Below, in pieces: positions 50,811 to 63,862 of a stretch of DNA of 64,000 nt. Location of the stretch: NCBI RefSeq assembly GCF_030067675.1, contig NZ_JASJEV010000002.1:186001-250000 (forward strand). The letters are read 5' to 3'. The DNA comes from Chelatococcus albus. GTDB lineage: Bacteria > Pseudomonadota > Alphaproteobacteria > Rhizobiales > Beijerinckiaceae. Under the pieces are notes generated by a model. The model searched no databases and was not told the origin of the DNA. It saw only the letters and a list, made by a program, of their open reading frames with translations. The position numbers were made by a program, and so were the translations under genes. Position 1 is the stretch's first letter. Each line of letters opens with the position of its first letter.

Positions 50811-52160
50811 TCAGATGAACCCCCGGTCGCGCCATTTCGCCCAGATGGCGCGCATCGCAGTCTCGGCCTGTTTCAGGGCGTTCTCGGGTGTCTCGGCGCC
50901 GGTCGCCGCGCGTGCGAACATCGTGTTGAGCACCCAGGTGTTGAAGGAATCCGCGATGGCCGCGCTCGAATAGCCCGGATAGCCCACGTTGGTCGCCCAA
51001 TCGAGCACATCCGCGAGCACGGCGTACTTGTCGGGCGGCACCGCCTTCGTATCCTTTGCGATGAGCTGCTTGAGATCCGGCACCGTATTGGCGAAGCAGG
51101 GGAAGTTGTAGAATTCGCTCGCCAGGAACGCCTTGCGGAAGTTGTCGACGTAATCGACCAGGAACTTCTTGGCCCCGTCGATGTTGTCGGAGAACTTCCA
51201 GATGGCGTAGCAGTTCATCACATGTTCGAGGCCGATGCGCCGCACCGGCCCCTTTGCCGCCTTGGCGAGGGCGATCTTCTCGTGGATCGGCAGCTTGTCG
51301 TTCTCGCCCGTCCGCGTGATCGAAATGGCGTTGAGCACGAGCGACGAGCGGCCCGCCAGCATCTGGCGGTTGTTGGAGGAGGCGTCCCAGGCAAGGACTT
51401 CGGGCGTCATGGCCTCCTCGAAGAGGGCCTTGACGAACTTCAGCGCCTCGAGCGTGTGCGGGGAGTTGATCGTCAGGTTGCCCTCGGCGTCCTGCTCATG
51501 GGCGCCGAACGAATACATGATCGCCCGCATGGCCATGGCGGTGTCGAGTTCGGCCGACAGGCCGATGCCGACCGGAATGCGGTGCTTGTCCTTGATCTTC
51601 TTGCCGCCGACGCGTACGTCGTCCCAGCTGTCGGGCTTCATCCCGACATCGCCCCACAGGTCGGTGCGATAGTCGATCGGGTCCGGCACGAAGCTGTCGG
51701 AGAAGGCGAAGTAGCGCTTCGTCCTCGGATTGTAGGTGCTTTTCACGGCGAGATCGATCGGCGTGCCGTGCTTCCTCGCGCTTTCGGCATAGACGTCGGT
51801 GAGATCGACGACCTGGTCCTCGAAAACCGCAGGAGGCGACAGGAAGAGGACGAGGTCATGCCCCTTCTGCGCCGAGACCTCGGCCGCCGCGCGCGATTCG
51901 ATGAGCGCAAGGTTGATGTTGTCGACGATGACGTCCGTGTCGTTCTTCTCTCCCCACTCCTTTACGTATTGCGTGTTGAACCACTTGTCGTAGCCGGGGA
52001 CGAAGTGGCTCCACTGCAGGATCTTCAAGGTGTTCTTGGCCGCATGGGCCCGGCGGGCGTGGACGAGCGGCCCGAGGCCGACAGCCACGCCGGCCCCGGC
52101 GAACGTCTTGATCACCTCGCGGCGGGTCGCACCGCCTCGCTGCTGCGCTTGGGCTGTCAT
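50811..52160 (-). CDS. Extracellular solute-binding protein of ABC transporter (family 1)
   Basis: Protein of 449 residues from ATG 52160. A twin-arginine leader (ATRREVIKTFAGAGVAVGLG, cleaved after AHA) is followed by a family 1 fold (NTLKILQWSHFVPGYDKWFN). Such proteins bind sugars, polyols or sugar phosphates in the periplasm. It heads the minus operon with ATPase and two permeases. No enzyme gene is attached, so the ligand cannot be inferred. The stretch 52161-52390 holds nothing I can identify. Confidence 0.92.
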   Translation of the reverse strand: MTAQAQQRGGATRREVIKTFAGAGVAVGLGPLVHARRAHAAKNTLKILQWSHFVPGYDKWFNTQYVKEWGEKNDTDVIVDNINLALIESRAAAEVSAQKGHDLVLFLSPPAVFEDQVVDLTDVYAESARKHGTPIDLAVKSTYNPRTKRYFAFSDSFVPDPIDYRTDLWGDVGMKPDSWDDVRVGGKKIKDKHRIPVGIGLSAELDTAMAMRAIMYSFGAHEQDAEGNLTINSPHTLEALKFVKALFEEAMTPEVLAWDASSNNRQMLAGRSSLVLNAISITRTGENDKLPIHEKIALAKAAKGPVRRIGLEHVMNCYAIWKFSDNIDGAKKFLVDYVDNFRKAFLASEFYNFPCFANTVPDLKQLIAKDTKAVPPDKYAVLADVLDWATNVGYPGYSSAAIADSFNTWVLNTMFARAATGAETPENALKQAETAMRAIWAKWRDRGFI

Positions 52161-52390
52161 TGTCCGCTACCTTCCGCATGTCGCCCGGCGGTAGCGTCCC
52201 GGTCGCTGCTGTAACGTCCGGGAGGGCTCCCCGTCGTCAGCGTTCGATGGCGGACAGTATATTGCTTCTCACGACTGCGGAAAACCGCCGGCAATACAGC
52301 CCGACGCGCCTCGGGCCGGGCTTCGGCGGCGCGGTCGCATCCATGGGAGGCGAGGGCTGGCGGGCAGGGCGGGCGCCACCTCGGGGCGGT

Positions 52391-52771
52391 TCACCCGTCG
52401 CGCCGCAGGGAGCGGCGGCTACGCTCGGAGACGGCGAGGGGGCGTCTCCCCTTGTCGCCGACCTTGGGCAGCTTCTCGGCGATGCCGAAGAGCTGCTCGC
52501 GCCGGTCCATCTCCTTCCAGACGTCGTCGGGTGCCACCCCCGTCTCCGCCCACAGGACGACGAGGTGGTAGAGCAGGTCGGCGCTCTCGTTGACGATCTG
52601 CCCCCGGTCGCCCTGAACCGCGTCGAGGCCGACCTCGGCGGCCTCCTCCACCAGCTTCTTGGCCATCTTGGCCACGCCTTCCCGCGTGAGCCTGGCCGTG
52701 CGCGACGAGGCGGGGTCGCGCGTCTTGGCGTCGTGCACCGCGTTGTAAAGCCGGCTCAGCGAATCGGTCAT
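52391..52771 (-). CDS. hisE: HisE/MazG-like nucleotide pyrophosphohydrolase
   Basis: Protein of 126 residues with the all-alpha NTP-PPase metal motif: KLVEEAAEVGLDA near residue 40 and ESADLLYHLVVLWAE near 62. That is the phosphoribosyl-ATP diphosphatase pattern (histidine biosynthesis, second step). It is somewhat longer than usual because of a basic C-terminal tail (KGRRPLAVSERSRRSLRRDG). No other his genes are near, so a housekeeping or other substrate is possible. Confidence 0.8.
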   Translation of the reverse strand: MTDSLSRLYNAVHDAKTRDPASSRTARLTREGVAKMAKKLVEEAAEVGLDAVQGDRGQIVNESADLLYHLVVLWAETGVAPDDVWKEMDRREQLFGIAEKLPKVGDKGRRPLAVSERSRRSLRRDG

Positions 52772-52932
52772 GGCTTCACGTTAGGACGAAATGAAACGCA
52801 ATGCGCGCATTTCGATGCGCTGATGCACCTTTTCGCGCGCAGAATGCTCGGATTCTTGCGCGCCGCAGCAATCGGGTCGTGCTCGCCGGCCCTTCCGCCC
52901 ATGTTGCGGAGGGGCAATGGAGAAGCGCCAAG

Positions 52933-53913
52933 ATGCACGGCAACGACGGCAGGCATATGAACCTCGGCGAATGGGCCCTGCTCTTCGCCCTGTCCCTATT
53001 GTGGGGCGGTTCCTTCTTCTTCGCCAAGGTGGCGCTGCGGGAGCTTCCGCCCTTCACGGTGGCGCTCGGCCGGGTGGGGCTGGCGGCTGCGACCCTCGGC
53101 CTCGTGCTCGCCGTTCTGCGGCAAGGGCTGCCGAGGTTGCGGGCGCTCTGGGGCGCCTTCCTCGTCATGGGCCTCCTCAACAATCTCGCGCCGTTCTCCC
53201 TCATCTTCTGGGGGCAGACGACGCTGACGGCAGGGCATGCCGCGATCCTGAATGCCACGATGCCGCTGTTCACGGTCATCGTGGCGCATGTCACCACAAC
53301 CGAGGAGCGCATCACGCCGGCCAAGCTCGCGGGCATGCTCGCCGGCTTCGGTGGCGTCGTGGTCATGATCGGTCCCGGGCTCGCCGTCGTCGATCGCGCC
53401 TTCTGGGCGCAGGTCGCCTGCCTCTCGGCGGCTTTCTGCTATGCCTGCGCCGGCGTCTTCGGCCGGCGCTTCCGGCGGCTCGGAGTGGCACCCCTGCAGA
53501 CCGCCTTCGGTCAGCTTGCCGCGACCACGCTGATGCTGGTGCCCGTCGTCTTCATCGTTGATCGACCGAGCCTTCAGGGCCTGGCGCATCCGGCGACGCT
53601 CGGCGCGCTCGCCGGCCTCGCCATCCTCTCCACCGCCCTCGCCTATGTCGTCTATTTCCGCCTGCTGGCCACGGCGGGGGCCACGAACCTGTCGCTCGTG
53701 ACGCTGCTCATTCCCGCGAGTGCCGCCCTTCTGGGCTACGCCTTTCTCGGCGAGCGGCTCGGGCCCGGTCATCTTGCCGGCATGTCGCTGATTGCGGCCG
53801 GCCTCGCCGCCATCGACGGCCGTCCCCTCACGGCGCTCTCGGCGCTGCTCCCGGCGCTCCTGCGGCCGGATGCGCGAGCGCGCGTCGCGACGGACGGCGA
53901 CGCCGAAGGCTGA
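52933..53913 (+). CDS. EamA/DMT-family transporter
   Basis: Protein of 326 residues from ATG 52933 (GGAGAAG upstream); ATG 52957 is an alternative. Ten hydrophobic segments in two EamA halves (WALLFALSLLWGGSFFFAKVAL ... FWAQVACLSAAFCYACAGVFGRR). The conserved end of each half, PLFTVIVAHVTTTEERIT and PASAALLGYAFLGERL, is present. It exports or imports a small metabolite across the inner membrane. It is convergent with rppH. Confidence 0.92.
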   Translation: MHGNDGRHMNLGEWALLFALSLLWGGSFFFAKVALRELPPFTVALGRVGLAAATLGLVLAVLRQGLPRLRALWGAFLVMGLLNNLAPFSLIFWGQTTLTAGHAAILNATMPLFTVIVAHVTTTEERITPAKLAGMLAGFGGVVVMIGPGLAVVDRAFWAQVACLSAAFCYACAGVFGRRFRRLGVAPLQTAFGQLAATTLMLVPVVFIVDRPSLQGLAHPATLGALAGLAILSTALAYVVYFRLLATAGATNLSLVTLLIPASAALLGYAFLGERLGPGHLAGMSLIAAGLAAIDGRPLTALSALLPALLRPDARARVATDGDAEG

Positions 53914-53922
53914 CGATCGCGC

Positions 53923-54462
53923 TCAGCGCCCGCTCAGATGCGCGAAGGCCGCGACCACCTGTTCGTAGACGGGGCGCTTGAAGGGGACGATCAGCTCGGG
54001 CAGGCGCTCCATCCGCTCCCAGCGCCAGGCCTCGAACTCGGGGGCGTGGCCACCAGCGGGCGAGCGGATGTCGATCTCCGTCTCGTCCCCGGTCAATCGC
54101 AAGGCGTACCACTTCTGCGCCTGACCGCGGTAGCGGCCCTTCCAGGCCTTGCCTACGAGTTCGGCGGGCAGGTCGTAGCGAAGCCACCCCGGCGTCTCGG
54201 CGAGCAGAGCGACGGAGCGCACGTTCGTCTCCTCGTAGAGCTCGCGCAGCGCCGCCTCGTAGGGATCCTCGCCCGGATCGATGCCGCCCTGCGGCATCTG
54301 CCAGGCATAGTCGGCCGCCGCCAGGTCGACGCCTCCCTCCATCGGTCGCCGGCCGACGAAGACGAGACCGGCGCTGTTGAGCAGCATCACGCCGACACAG
54401 GGGCGATAGGGCAGGTCGTCGAGCCCCCCGCACGAGGTTTCCCTGTTCCCGGCCGGTTTCAT
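53923..54462 (-). CDS. rppH: RNA pyrophosphohydrolase (Nudix)
   Basis: Protein of 179 residues with [21 protein letters not shown] and the full Nudix box ([20 protein letters not shown]) at about residues 59-81, preceded by WQMPQ as in RppH. It removes pyrophosphate from the 5' end of RNA and starts mRNA decay. Located next to the deacetylase-like and ctpA genes, the usual Rhizobiales order. Confidence 0.95.
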   Translation of the reverse strand: MKPAGNRETSCGGLDDLPYRPCVGVMLLNSAGLVFVGRRPMEGGVDLAAADYAWQMPQGGIDPGEDPYEAALRELYEETNVRSVALLAETPGWLRYDLPAELVGKAWKGRYRGQAQKWYALRLTGDETEIDIRSPAGGHAPEFEAWRWERMERLPELIVPFKRPVYEQVVAAFAHLSGR

Positions 54463-54464
54463 CG

Positions 54465-55679
54465 TCAGCCCCGCGGCCTTGAGCCGACCGCCGCGCTCGC
54501 CGGCACGAGCAGGATGCCCTTCGCCTCCAGGTCGCTGGCCCAGCGCGCGATGCGCTCGACCGCGATGGGCAAGGCGCTGGCGCTCACGATGGCCAGCCCG
54601 CGCTCGCGCGCGAGTTTCTCCGCTCGTGCCAGCTCGGCGTCGATCGCCTCCGCGCGGCCGAGGCCGTCGAGCACGACGTCGGCGCGGGCGGCGCTCACCT
54701 TGGCCGCCGGCGCAACCGTGGCCACACTGCTGCGAGAGGAGGAGCCATCGTCGAGGAAGAAGAGGCCGCGCTCGCCGACCTCGCGCAGGACGGGCGCGAG
54801 CGCGGCTTCGTCGGCTGTCAGCTTGGCGCCCATGAAATTGACGAGGCCCGTATAGCCGGTGAAGCGCCCCATGACCCAGCGCAGGCGCTCCAGATTGTCC
54901 GGGATCTTCGCCTGTGCGAGCAGCGTATGGGGACCGGGGTCGTTGTCGGGATAGTCGAAGGGCTCCATCGGCACCTGGAGCATCACCTCGTGGCCCTCGT
55001 CGCGCGCGCGGGCGACATGGGCGTCGAGATTGCCGCCATAGGGAGCGAAGGCGAGCGTGACGGGGCCGGGCAGGCGCGCGATCGCCTCGGCGGTCGCGTT
55101 CTGGCCGATGCCGAGGCCACCGACGACGACGGCGATGCGGCCGGCAGGCCTGGCGCCGCCCGGCAGCGTTCCCGCCGGACGCGCATAGACCTCCGCCGGA
55201 CGCGCGCCGTCCGCGCCGATCCTGGGCAGGAGCCCGAAGCGCGTGCGCTCGACCAGCCGGCGGTCGGGAGCCGGCGCGAGGCGAACGGTCGCCTGGTCGG
55301 GCACGCGGATGACGATGGCGCCGGGCGCCTGCCCCTCCGGGCGGACCACGGCGACGCCGGCTTCGCCCTCGAGTTCCGCCGCCGTGCTGCGCGTCCTGAG
55401 GCCTGGCGCCGTTTCAGCCCCCTGCCGTCCCTCGGCCGGTTCCGAAGCCTGGGCGACGGCAACCGGCGCGCGCACGATCGGGACGATGACATGGGGTTCG
55501 CCGCCGAGCGGATCGTCGACGAGCGCGACATGGAGCGCGAGCCCCCCGAAGGCGAGGGCCGCGACGCCGGCCGCAAGGCGCGCGACGGGCAAGCGGACGG
55601 AGGCCCCCCGCCGCGCGGGTCGGCCCTGCCCCAGGGGCGTCACGAGATCGTCGGGCGTCGCATGCACCAAGAGGAGCAT
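54465..55679 (-). CDS. Divergent polysaccharide deacetylase family protein (YibQ-like)
   Basis: Protein of 404 residues, 2 nt upstream of rppH. One membrane anchor ([19 protein letters not shown]) near residue 45, a linker of 120 residues of low conservation and a C-terminal NodB-like domain from [21 protein letters not shown] (usual form is a VIDDLG-type strand; here VGGLG) to [14 protein letters not shown]. Loss of the first Asp of the metal triad suggests altered chemistry. It is thought to act on envelope glycans in the periplasm and lies in the envC-ctpA block. Confidence 0.88.
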   Translation of the reverse strand: MLLLVHATPDDLVTPLGQGRPARRGASVRLPVARLAAGVAALAFGGLALHVALVDDPLGGEPHVIVPIVRAPVAVAQASEPAEGRQGAETAPGLRTRSTAAELEGEAGVAVVRPEGQAPGAIVIRVPDQATVRLAPAPDRRLVERTRFGLLPRIGADGARPAEVYARPAGTLPGGARPAGRIAVVVGGLGIGQNATAEAIARLPGPVTLAFAPYGGNLDAHVARARDEGHEVMLQVPMEPFDYPDNDPGPHTLLAQAKIPDNLERLRWVMGRFTGYTGLVNFMGAKLTADEAALAPVLREVGERGLFFLDDGSSSRSSVATVAPAAKVSAARADVVLDGLGRAEAIDAELARAEKLARERGLAIVSASALPIAVERIARWASDLEAKGILLVPASAAVGSRPRG

Positions 55680-55742
55680 CTCCGGCGCGGCTCGGGTGTC
55701 ACCGCAACAGAACGAAGGCAGCGGGCCGAATCAAGGAGCCCA

Positions 55743-55768
55743 CCGCCGCATTGTCCATGATGCGGCGG
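55743..55768 (-). terminator. Hairpin after ctpA
   Basis: CCGCCGCAT and ATGCGGCGG form a perfect 9-bp stem with an 8-nt loop, 43 nt after the ctpA stop and 64 nt before the deacetylase start. No T-run follows on the minus strand. Confidence 0.4.
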
Positions 55769-55810
55769 CGGGCCGTCGAGGGGTGGAAGCGCCAGCCGAA
55801 TGCCGCAGGG

Positions 55811-57135
<1,325 letters not shown>

Positions 57136-57139
<4 letters not shown>

Positions 57140-58530
57140 CCGCGAACCTTTTCGCCTTGCGACCTTGCCCACCACGGAGCCGGGTCGATCGACCCGCCAT
57201 CCTTGCGGAATTCAACGTAGAGAACGGGTCCGTTCGTTCCGCCACCGAACGCCGTCGACAGCGGCGTCGCGGTTTCTCCCATGACGGCGACGGGTTCGCC
57301 GGCGAGCACGAACTGCCCGAGAGCGACGTTGATACGCTCCATGCCGGCTAGCAAGATATAGTACCCGCCGCCGGCATTGATGATCAAGAGTTGGCCGAAC
57401 GATCGGAAGGGGCCCGCGAAGGCCACCCAGCCGTCGCTGGGGGCCGCGACGATGCCGCCGGGGCGGGCGGCGAGCGAGATTCCCTTGGTCGCGCCGCCGA
57501 AGCCGTCGGGTGCGCCGAAGGGGCGCAGCAGCTGACCGCTGACGGGCATCGGCAGCATGCCCTTGGCCTCGGCGAAGGCGATCTTCGGGGCGAGCCGTGC
57601 CGGATCCTTGAAGGGCGCCGCGGCGAGCTTCTCCTGCGCCTCGCGTGCCTGTGCCTCGGCCGCCTTGCGTGCCTCCTCGGCAGCGCGCTGGGAGGCCGAG
57701 ATCTCGCGCTCCATGCGGTCGATCAGCTCCTTGAGGCTGCGGGCCTGGGCGGCGAGCGCCGTCGCCTTCCCGGCCTCGTCGGCGGCGAGCCTTTCGACGT
57801 CGACGAGCTGCTGCTGGCGCGCGGCGACGAGGGCCGACAGGCGCTCGCGCTCGCCGGCGAGCGTTGCAAGGTCCTTGTCGAGCGCCTGCTTGTCGGAGGC
57901 GATCGCGGCGCGCAGGCGTAACAATTCCGCGAGGTCGGACGCGAGCGCCTCTGTCTCCGCCCGCAGTTCCGGCACGACGGCGCCGAGGAGAATCGAGGTA
58001 CGCACGGCCTCAAGCATGTCTTCCGGCCGCGCGAGCACGGCCGGCGGCGGCCGGCGGCCCATGCGCTGCAGGGCCGCGAGCACCTCGACGATGACGCCGC
58101 GGCGGCTCTCCAGCGAGCGGCGGATCGCCTGCTCGCTGCCGTCGAGCGTCATGAGGCGCTGCTCGAGCGCCGTGATTCGCGTCTCGGCGGCCTTGGTGCG
58201 CTCGGTCGCGTCGAGAAGCGCGGCGTTGAGCTTGGCGCGGTCGCTCCTCAGTGCGGCGATCTCGGCGTCGAGCCGCGCCTTGGCTTCGGCGTTGGCGCGC
58301 AGCTCCTCCTGCAGGGCCTTCAGCTCCTCCTCGCGCGAGGCCTTCTGGGCCGAGGTCTCCGCCGCCTTCTCGAGCGCCCTCTCGGCTGCCGACGGGGCTG
58401 TGGGCGGGGCGGTGCGCGACGGCCCCTCGGCCGCAGCGGGGCCTGCCGCCACCGCGAACGCCAGGCCGGCGCCGGCGGCGATCAGACGCCGGCGCGTGTG
58501 GGCGAGGACATCGGGGGCGGCAGGGGACAT
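57136..58530 (-). CDS. envC: EnvC-like murein hydrolase activator (degenerate LytM domain)
   Basis: Protein of 464 residues: signal peptide (LIAAGAGLAFAVAAGPAAA), a long coiled coil at about 45-310 and a C-terminal LytM/M23 domain (LLRPFGAPDGFGGATKGISLAARPGGIVAAPSDGWVAFAG, then PVLYVEFRKDG). Zn ligands of active M23 enzymes are missing (GYYILLAG in place of a GYxTxYxH-type strand; YVEFRK in place of HxH), as in EnvC, which activates amidases rather than cutting itself. It is coupled to ctpA by an ATGA overlap. Confidence 0.93.
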
Positions 58531-58552
58531 GTCGGCTGCGAGAACGATTCAG

Positions 58553-59032
58553 TCAGGCGCGATGATAGGGGTGGCCCGCGAGAATTGTCATGGCGCGATA
58601 GAGCTGTTCCACGACGAGGGCGCGCACGAGCTGGTGCGGCAGCGTCATGGCGCCGAAGGACAGGACAAGCGTCGCGCGTCGGCGCACGGCCTCGTCGAGC
58701 CCGTCCGGCCCGCCGACGACGAGGTGAAGGGCCGTCTCGCCGGCATCGCGCCAGGCACCGAAGCGGGCGGCGACCGCCTCGCTGGACAGCGCGGCGCCGC
58801 GCTCGTCGAAGACGACGACCGGCCCCGCGCCCAGGCGTGCCAGGATGGCTGCGGCCTCCTCCGCCTTGCGCTCGGCATCCCGTCGTGCCCGGCTCTCCGG
58901 GATCTCGACGAGATCGAGCGCGCCGAGACCGAGCGACCGGGCAAGCGGCGCCGCCCGTTCCACGTAGCGCTCGACGAGCGACCGCTCGGGCCCCGCCTTC
59001 AGGCGGCCGACTGAGACGACGACGAGACGCAC
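58553..59032 (-). CDS. rlmH: 23S rRNA pseudouridine-1915 N3-methyltransferase RlmH
   Basis: Protein of 159 residues with the SPOUT knot: VVVFDERGAALSSEAVA near residue 73, LVVGGPDGL near 104 and the C-terminal LPHQLVRALVVEQLYRAMTILAGHPYHRA ending, complete and typical. It methylates position 1915 of 23S rRNA. Between rsfS and envC, as usual in this order. Confidence 0.97.
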   Translation of the reverse strand: MRLVVVSVGRLKAGPERSLVERYVERAAPLARSLGLGALDLVEIPESRARRDAERKAEEAAAILARLGAGPVVVFDERGAALSSEAVAARFGAWRDAGETALHLVVGGPDGLDEAVRRRATLVLSFGAMTLPHQLVRALVVEQLYRAMTILAGHPYHRA

Positions 59033-59045
59033 GCGCCGGCTGCCT

Positions 59046-59345
59046 TCAGCCGGCGAGCCGCTCTTTGGGGCGATCCGCGCCCCACATCTTCTCGAGATTG
59101 TAGAAGGCGCGAACTTCCGGCCGGAAAACGTGCACGATCAGGTCGCCGGCGTCGATCAGCACCCAGTCGCAGGCCGGAAAGCCCTCGACCCTCAGCGGGC
59201 CGATGCCGGCATCCTTGAACGCCTCGATGATGCTGTCGGCGATGGCGCCGACATGGCGGTTCGAGCGTCCGGAGGTGATGATCATGGTGTCGGCGATCGA
59301 GGTCTTGCCGGTCAGGTCGATGACGACCGTCTCTTCGGCCTTCAT
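59046..59345 (-). CDS. rsfS: Ribosomal silencing factor RsfS (start uncertain)
   Basis: From ATG 59345 the product has 99 residues and carries the RsfS core (VVIDLTGKTSIADTMIITSG, HVFRPEVRAFYNLEKMWG). The conserved first helix (VALARHCIEDM) lies upstream of this ATG in the same frame, which is open back to the nadD stop at 59544. That stretch contains no in-frame ATG, GTG or TTG, only CTG codons (59408 among them). The true start is therefore probably a CTG or a short form is made. It binds L14 on the large subunit and blocks subunit joining in starvation. Confidence 0.9.
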   Translation of the reverse strand: MKAEETVVIDLTGKTSIADTMIITSGRSNRHVGAIADSIIEAFKDAGIGPLRVEGFPACDWVLIDAGDLIVHVFRPEVRAFYNLEKMWGADRPKERLAG

Positions 59346-59543
59346 GTCCTCGATGCAGTGACGAGCGAGCGCGACAGCATCGCCGTCAAACGGTCTCCCA
59401 GCGGACAGGGCAGTCGCGCCGGCCGCCGGGTGAAGCGTACCAAGGTCCGCTTCGTGAAGTGGCGTGTGGCTCAGTGCTTCATCCTCATTGGCGCGGCGCT
59501 CCCGGCGCCGCAGTTTCCAAGATAGTCTGCAACCGCCTTCGCT

Positions 59544-60167
59544 TCAACGATGCGGTCCCGCGGCGGCACGCAGCGCCGTCGAGGACAGGGGGGAGCGCGG
59601 CCCGTGCAGGAAGACCCAGGCGGGCAGCCTCGCCGCGGACAGGAGGCGGGCCTCGGCCTCGCGCAGCCGCCGGGTGCCAAGGGCCTGAGCCGCCTTGGCG
59701 CGCGCCGCCTTCACGGTCGCACCCGGCCTGTCGACGACGGCGATGGGCACGAGCGCCGCGATCTCGCGCCAGCGCTGCCAGCGGTGGAAGCCTGCGAGAT
59801 TGTCGGCGCCCATGATCCAGACGAAGCGCACTTCCGGGCAGCGGCGCCGCAGATAGGCGATGGTGTCGTAGGTGTAGCGCGTGCCGATGGACGCCTCGAA
59901 GCCCGTGACGTCGATGCGCGGGTGGGCGGCCGTGGCCCGCGCCGCGGCCATCCGCGCCGCGAGCGCGGGCAGGCGGGCGTTGTCCTTCAGCGGATTGCCG
60001 GGCGTGACGATCCACCACACCCGATCGAGCCCGAGTCGCCGCAGGGCGACGAGGCTCGCCAGGCGGTGGCCTGCGTGCGGGGGATTGAAGGACCCGCCGA
60101 AGAGCCCGATGCGCATGCCCGGCGCATGGCGCGGCAGGGGGGGCGGGGAGGGGGGCGCTGCCGTCAT
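59544..60167 (-). CDS. nadD: Nicotinate-nucleotide adenylyltransferase
   Basis: Protein of 207 residues from ATG 60167; the usual alphaproteobacterial leader [24 protein letters not shown] argues against the inner ATG 60116. Nucleotidyltransferase motifs [11 protein letters not shown] near residue 22 and STALRAA near the end (ISSTxxR motif), plus [14 protein letters not shown]. It forms NaAD from nicotinate mononucleotide and ATP in NAD synthesis. It ends in TGA in the same frame as the rsfS coding region. Confidence 0.95.
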   Translation of the reverse strand: MTAAPPSPPPLPRHAPGMRIGLFGGSFNPPHAGHRLASLVALRRLGLDRVWWIVTPGNPLKDNARLPALAARMAAARATAAHPRIDVTGFEASIGTRYTYDTIAYLRRRCPEVRFVWIMGADNLAGFHRWQRWREIAALVPIAVVDRPGATVKAARAKAAQALGTRRLREAEARLLSAARLPAWVFLHGPRSPLSSTALRAAAGPHR

Positions 60168-60183
60168 CGGCCGCCACAGCGCC

Positions 60184-61476
60184 TCACGGGCGCGTCTGGC
60201 CACTGCCGCGCACGCGATACTTGAACGATGTAAGCTGCTCGACGCCGACAGGCCCGCGCGCATGCATGCGCCCGGTGGCGATGCCGATCTCGGCGCCGAA
60301 GCCGAACTCGCCGCCGTCCGCGAACTGGGTCGAGGCGTTGTGCAGGACGATGGCCGAATCCACCTCGTCGAAGAAGCGTACGGCGGCCGCGGCATCGTCG
60401 GTGACGATCGCCTCCGTATGGTGCGAGCCGTAGGTCTCGATGTGCTCGATCGCCGCATCGAGGCCGTCGACGACGCGCGCGGCGATGATGGCGTCGAGAT
60501 ATTCGGTCCGCCAGTCCTCCTCGCTTGCCGGCTCGACGCGCGGATCGACCGCCTGCACCGTCTCGTCGCCGCGCACGGCACAGCCCGCGTCGAGCAGCAT
60601 GGTGACGAGGGGGGCAAGATGCGTCGCCGCGCAGGCGCGGTCGACGAGCAGCGTCTCGGCCGCGCCGCAGATGCCCGTGCGGCGCAGCTTGGCGTTCAGC
60701 ACGATGGCCTTGGCCATGGCGAGATCCGCCGCGGCGTGCACATAGACGTGGCAGACGCCTTCGAGATGGGCGAAGACGGGCACGCGTGCCTCGCTCTGCA
60801 CGCGGGCGACGAGGCTCTTGCCGCCGCGCGGCACGATGACGTCGATCGCGCCGTCGAGACCGGCGAGCATGTGGCCTACCGCGGCGCGGTCGCGTGTCGG
60901 CACGAGCTGGATGGCGTCGGCCGGGAGCCCCGCGCTCGCGAGCCCCTTCGCCATGGCCTCGCGCAGGGCCGATGCCGAGCGGAAGCTGTCCGAGCCCGTG
61001 CGCAGGATCGCGGCGTTGCCCGCCTTCAGGCAGAGCGCGCCGGCGTCGGCCGTGACGTTCGGCCGGCTCTCGAAGATGACGCCGATGACGCCGAGCGGGG
61101 TCGCCACGCGCTCGATGACGAGGCCGTTCGGCCGCTTGAAGCTCGCAAGCACCCGACCGACGGGATCCGGCAGGGCGGCAACGCTCTCGATGGCGGTGGC
61201 GATGCCCGCGACGCGGCCGGGGTCCAGCGCCAGACGGTCGAGATAGGCCGCCGTCTGCCCGGCCGCGCGCGCTTCGGCGACATCCTCCGCATTGGCGGCG
61301 AGGATGGCGGGCGTCGCGGCCCGCACCTCCGCCGCCATCGCGGCGAGGGCGGCGTTCTTCTCCGCCGCGGACGCGAGCGCAAGGCGCCGCGCCGCGCGTC
61401 GGGCGCGGCGCCCGATGTCGCGCATCAACTCGGCGATCTCGCGGCCGCCCTCGATCACCCGCAGGGCCTCGCTCAT
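60184..61476 (-). CDS. proA: Glutamate-5-semialdehyde dehydrogenase (gamma-glutamyl phosphate reductase)
   Basis: Protein of 430 residues from ATG 61476 (GGAGGACG upstream). Family features are [21 protein letters not shown] near residue 118, the catalytic Cys in [15 protein letters not shown] near 272 and [27 protein letters not shown] near the end. Second step of proline synthesis; works with ProB encoded upstream. Confidence 0.97.
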   Translation of the reverse strand: MSEALRVIEGGREIAELMRDIGRRARRAARRLALASAAEKNAALAAMAAEVRAATPAILAANAEDVAEARAAGQTAAYLDRLALDPGRVAGIATAIESVAALPDPVGRVLASFKRPNGLVIERVATPLGVIGVIFESRPNVTADAGALCLKAGNAAILRTGSDSFRSASALREAMAKGLASAGLPADAIQLVPTRDRAAVGHMLAGLDGAIDVIVPRGGKSLVARVQSEARVPVFAHLEGVCHVYVHAAADLAMAKAIVLNAKLRRTGICGAAETLLVDRACAATHLAPLVTMLLDAGCAVRGDETVQAVDPRVEPASEEDWRTEYLDAIIAARVVDGLDAAIEHIETYGSHHTEAIVTDDAAAAVRFFDEVDSAIVLHNASTQFADGGEFGFGAEIGIATGRMHARGPVGVEQLTSFKYRVRGSGQTRP

Positions 61477-61495
61477 GCCTTCGTCCTCCAGCCCC

Positions 61496-61515
61496 GCGGG
61501 AGCTCTCTCTCCCGC
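61496..61515 (-). terminator. Hairpin between proB and proA
   Basis: GCGGGAG and CTCCCGC form a perfect 7-bp stem with a 6-nt loop, 20 nt upstream of the proA start in a 128-nt gap. It may modulate proA expression; no T-run is seen. Confidence 0.35.
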
Positions 61516-61604
61516 AGGCAAGCGCCAAACCTTCGCGTACTCAATAAGCGAGAGCCGGGCGCGACACAAACGGGCCGCCCTCGCAGCGCCCGGCGGGCGG
61601 AGAC

Positions 61605-63862
<2,258 letters not shown>

